Shown here piece after piece: positions 32,776 through 33,023 of a DNA stretch of 33,023 nt (position 1 is the first letter of the stretch; each line of letters starts with the position of its first letter). The notes under the pieces were generated by a model. The model was given only the letters and a program-made list of their open reading frames with translations, did not search any database and had not been told where the DNA came from. This DNA comes from DAOTUB01 sp034437455 (lineage in GTDB: Bacteria > Chloroflexota > Anaerolineae > B4-G1): NCBI GenBank assembly GCA_034437455.1, contig DAOTUB010000107.1:1-33023 (forward strand). Direction: 5' to 3'. A program made the translations under genes and the position numbers.

Positions 32776-33023
32776 CTATTCTTCCTCGCGCAGGTAGGGA
32801 TTCCAACTCATCTCACCAGTTTCCTCGTCATAGTCTGGATGCTGAGGCGGCGCTTGGCCCTGTCGGGCGACAACGCGCGGATACTGGCCTGGCAGCGCAG
32901 ATGGATCTGTACGCAGCATTTGTACGTCGAACTCGTGGCTATCCCCATAGTCAAAATAGTACAGGAACTTTTGGCCCACCTTCAACCCCAGGTTGCCTAT
33001 CTCGATCTCGTGCGTGTGCTGGT
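32776..33023 (-). CDS. pRiA4b ORF-3-like protein, C-terminal part (runs off the window)
   Basis: About 82 residues are visible. HTHEIEIGNLGLKVGQKFLYYFDYGDSHEFDVQML is the signature of the pRiA4b ORF-3 family (PF07929), in which GQKFLYxFDYGD is the best conserved part. The tail ends NPYLREEE. Function of the family is unknown; members often occur near mobile DNA. A TTG at 32985 could be read as a start, but the family match continues upstream of it, so the gene extends past 33023. Confidence 0.85.
   Translation of the reverse strand, partial: QHTHEIEIGNLGLKVGQKFLYYFDYGDSHEFDVQMLRTDPSALPGQYPRVVARQGQAPPQHPDYDEETGEMSWNPYLREEE

Noticed and set aside
32498..32806. 102-codon minus-strand frame between ATPase remnant and pRiA4b-like gene
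   Set aside because: It crosses a terminator-like hairpin and overlaps the next gene. Part of it may be decayed coding sequence, so it is mentioned only as a gap.
32985..32985. TTG at 32985 as start of the pRiA4b-like gene
   Set aside because: The conserved segment (HTHEIEIGNLGLKVG) continues upstream in frame to the window edge, so the codon is internal.

Overview
The window reads as about 33 kb of chromosome from a GC-rich (roughly 60 percent by eye), gene-dense bacterium. Gene content and style (FtsK with a long Pro-rich linker, cNMP-binding/PH-domain membrane protein, 7TM-GAF regulator, AAA-TPR ATPase remnant, many small palindromic repeats) fit a Chloroflexota (Anaerolineae-like) lineage. 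That assignment is inference; no rRNA or tRNA gene is present to anchor it.

Layout. 1-623: tail of an IS1-type transposase and a repeat-rich gap. 624-4162 (+): small membrane protein, queA, then a formyltransferase and a kynureninase behind their own promoter. 4164-6052 (-): OsmC, DUF72 and LysE-type exporter. 6109-12648 (-): nucleotidyltransferase plus partner gene, FtsK/SpoIIIE translocase, an S1-repeat protein with a near-consensus promoter, and a 7TM-GAF-HTH regulator. 12899-15656 (-): GNAT, miaA, yraN, nth. 15849-23562 (+): cNMP-binding/PH protein, peptide deformylase, two membrane-anchored coiled-coil proteins, a Na/Pi-cotransporter-like protein, two UspA proteins and a DUF2270-DUF2179 protein. 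23640-26168 (-): cupin, small DUF4177-like protein, thioredoxin reductase, two-CxxC protein disulfide oxidoreductase and an FmdB zinc ribbon. 26730-30871 (+): metallophosphoesterase, aldo/keto reductase, methylmalonyl-CoA mutase catalytic subunit and methylmalonyl-CoA epimerase. 31140-33023 (-): truncated AAA/TPR ATPase and the 3' end of a pRiA4b ORF-3-like gene.

How genes work together. Mutase and epimerase form the methylmalonyl-CoA branch of propionyl-CoA metabolism; the B12-binding subunit is not in the window. The PDO and TrxB pair is a complete NADPH-to-dithiol relay. QueA and MiaA modify tRNA; YraN and Nth sit with miaA. The 15849-23562 run looks like an envelope/stress cluster.

Most unusual content. 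Six small palindromic elements carry a GTAG foot next to a hairpin and a CTAC foot on the other side, the layout of REP/BIME sequences mobilised by RAYT transposases. Three of them (12726-12834, 13520-13640, 31044-31154) sit inside one shared 22-bp terminal inverted repeat (GTATCTTCTCAATA-N4-GGGG) although their cores differ. A fourth (28489-28607) has a core related to the first but a different 13-bp terminal repeat and an 11-bp target duplication. The element at 13520-13640 has an 8-bp target duplication and supplies the last four residues and stop codon of miaA; removing it in silico restores a longer reading frame. The element at 31044-31154 gives the same four-residue tail (VSSQ-stop) to the ATPase remnant. 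This modular 'shared ends, swappable REP core' arrangement is my leading candidate for a poorly described system.
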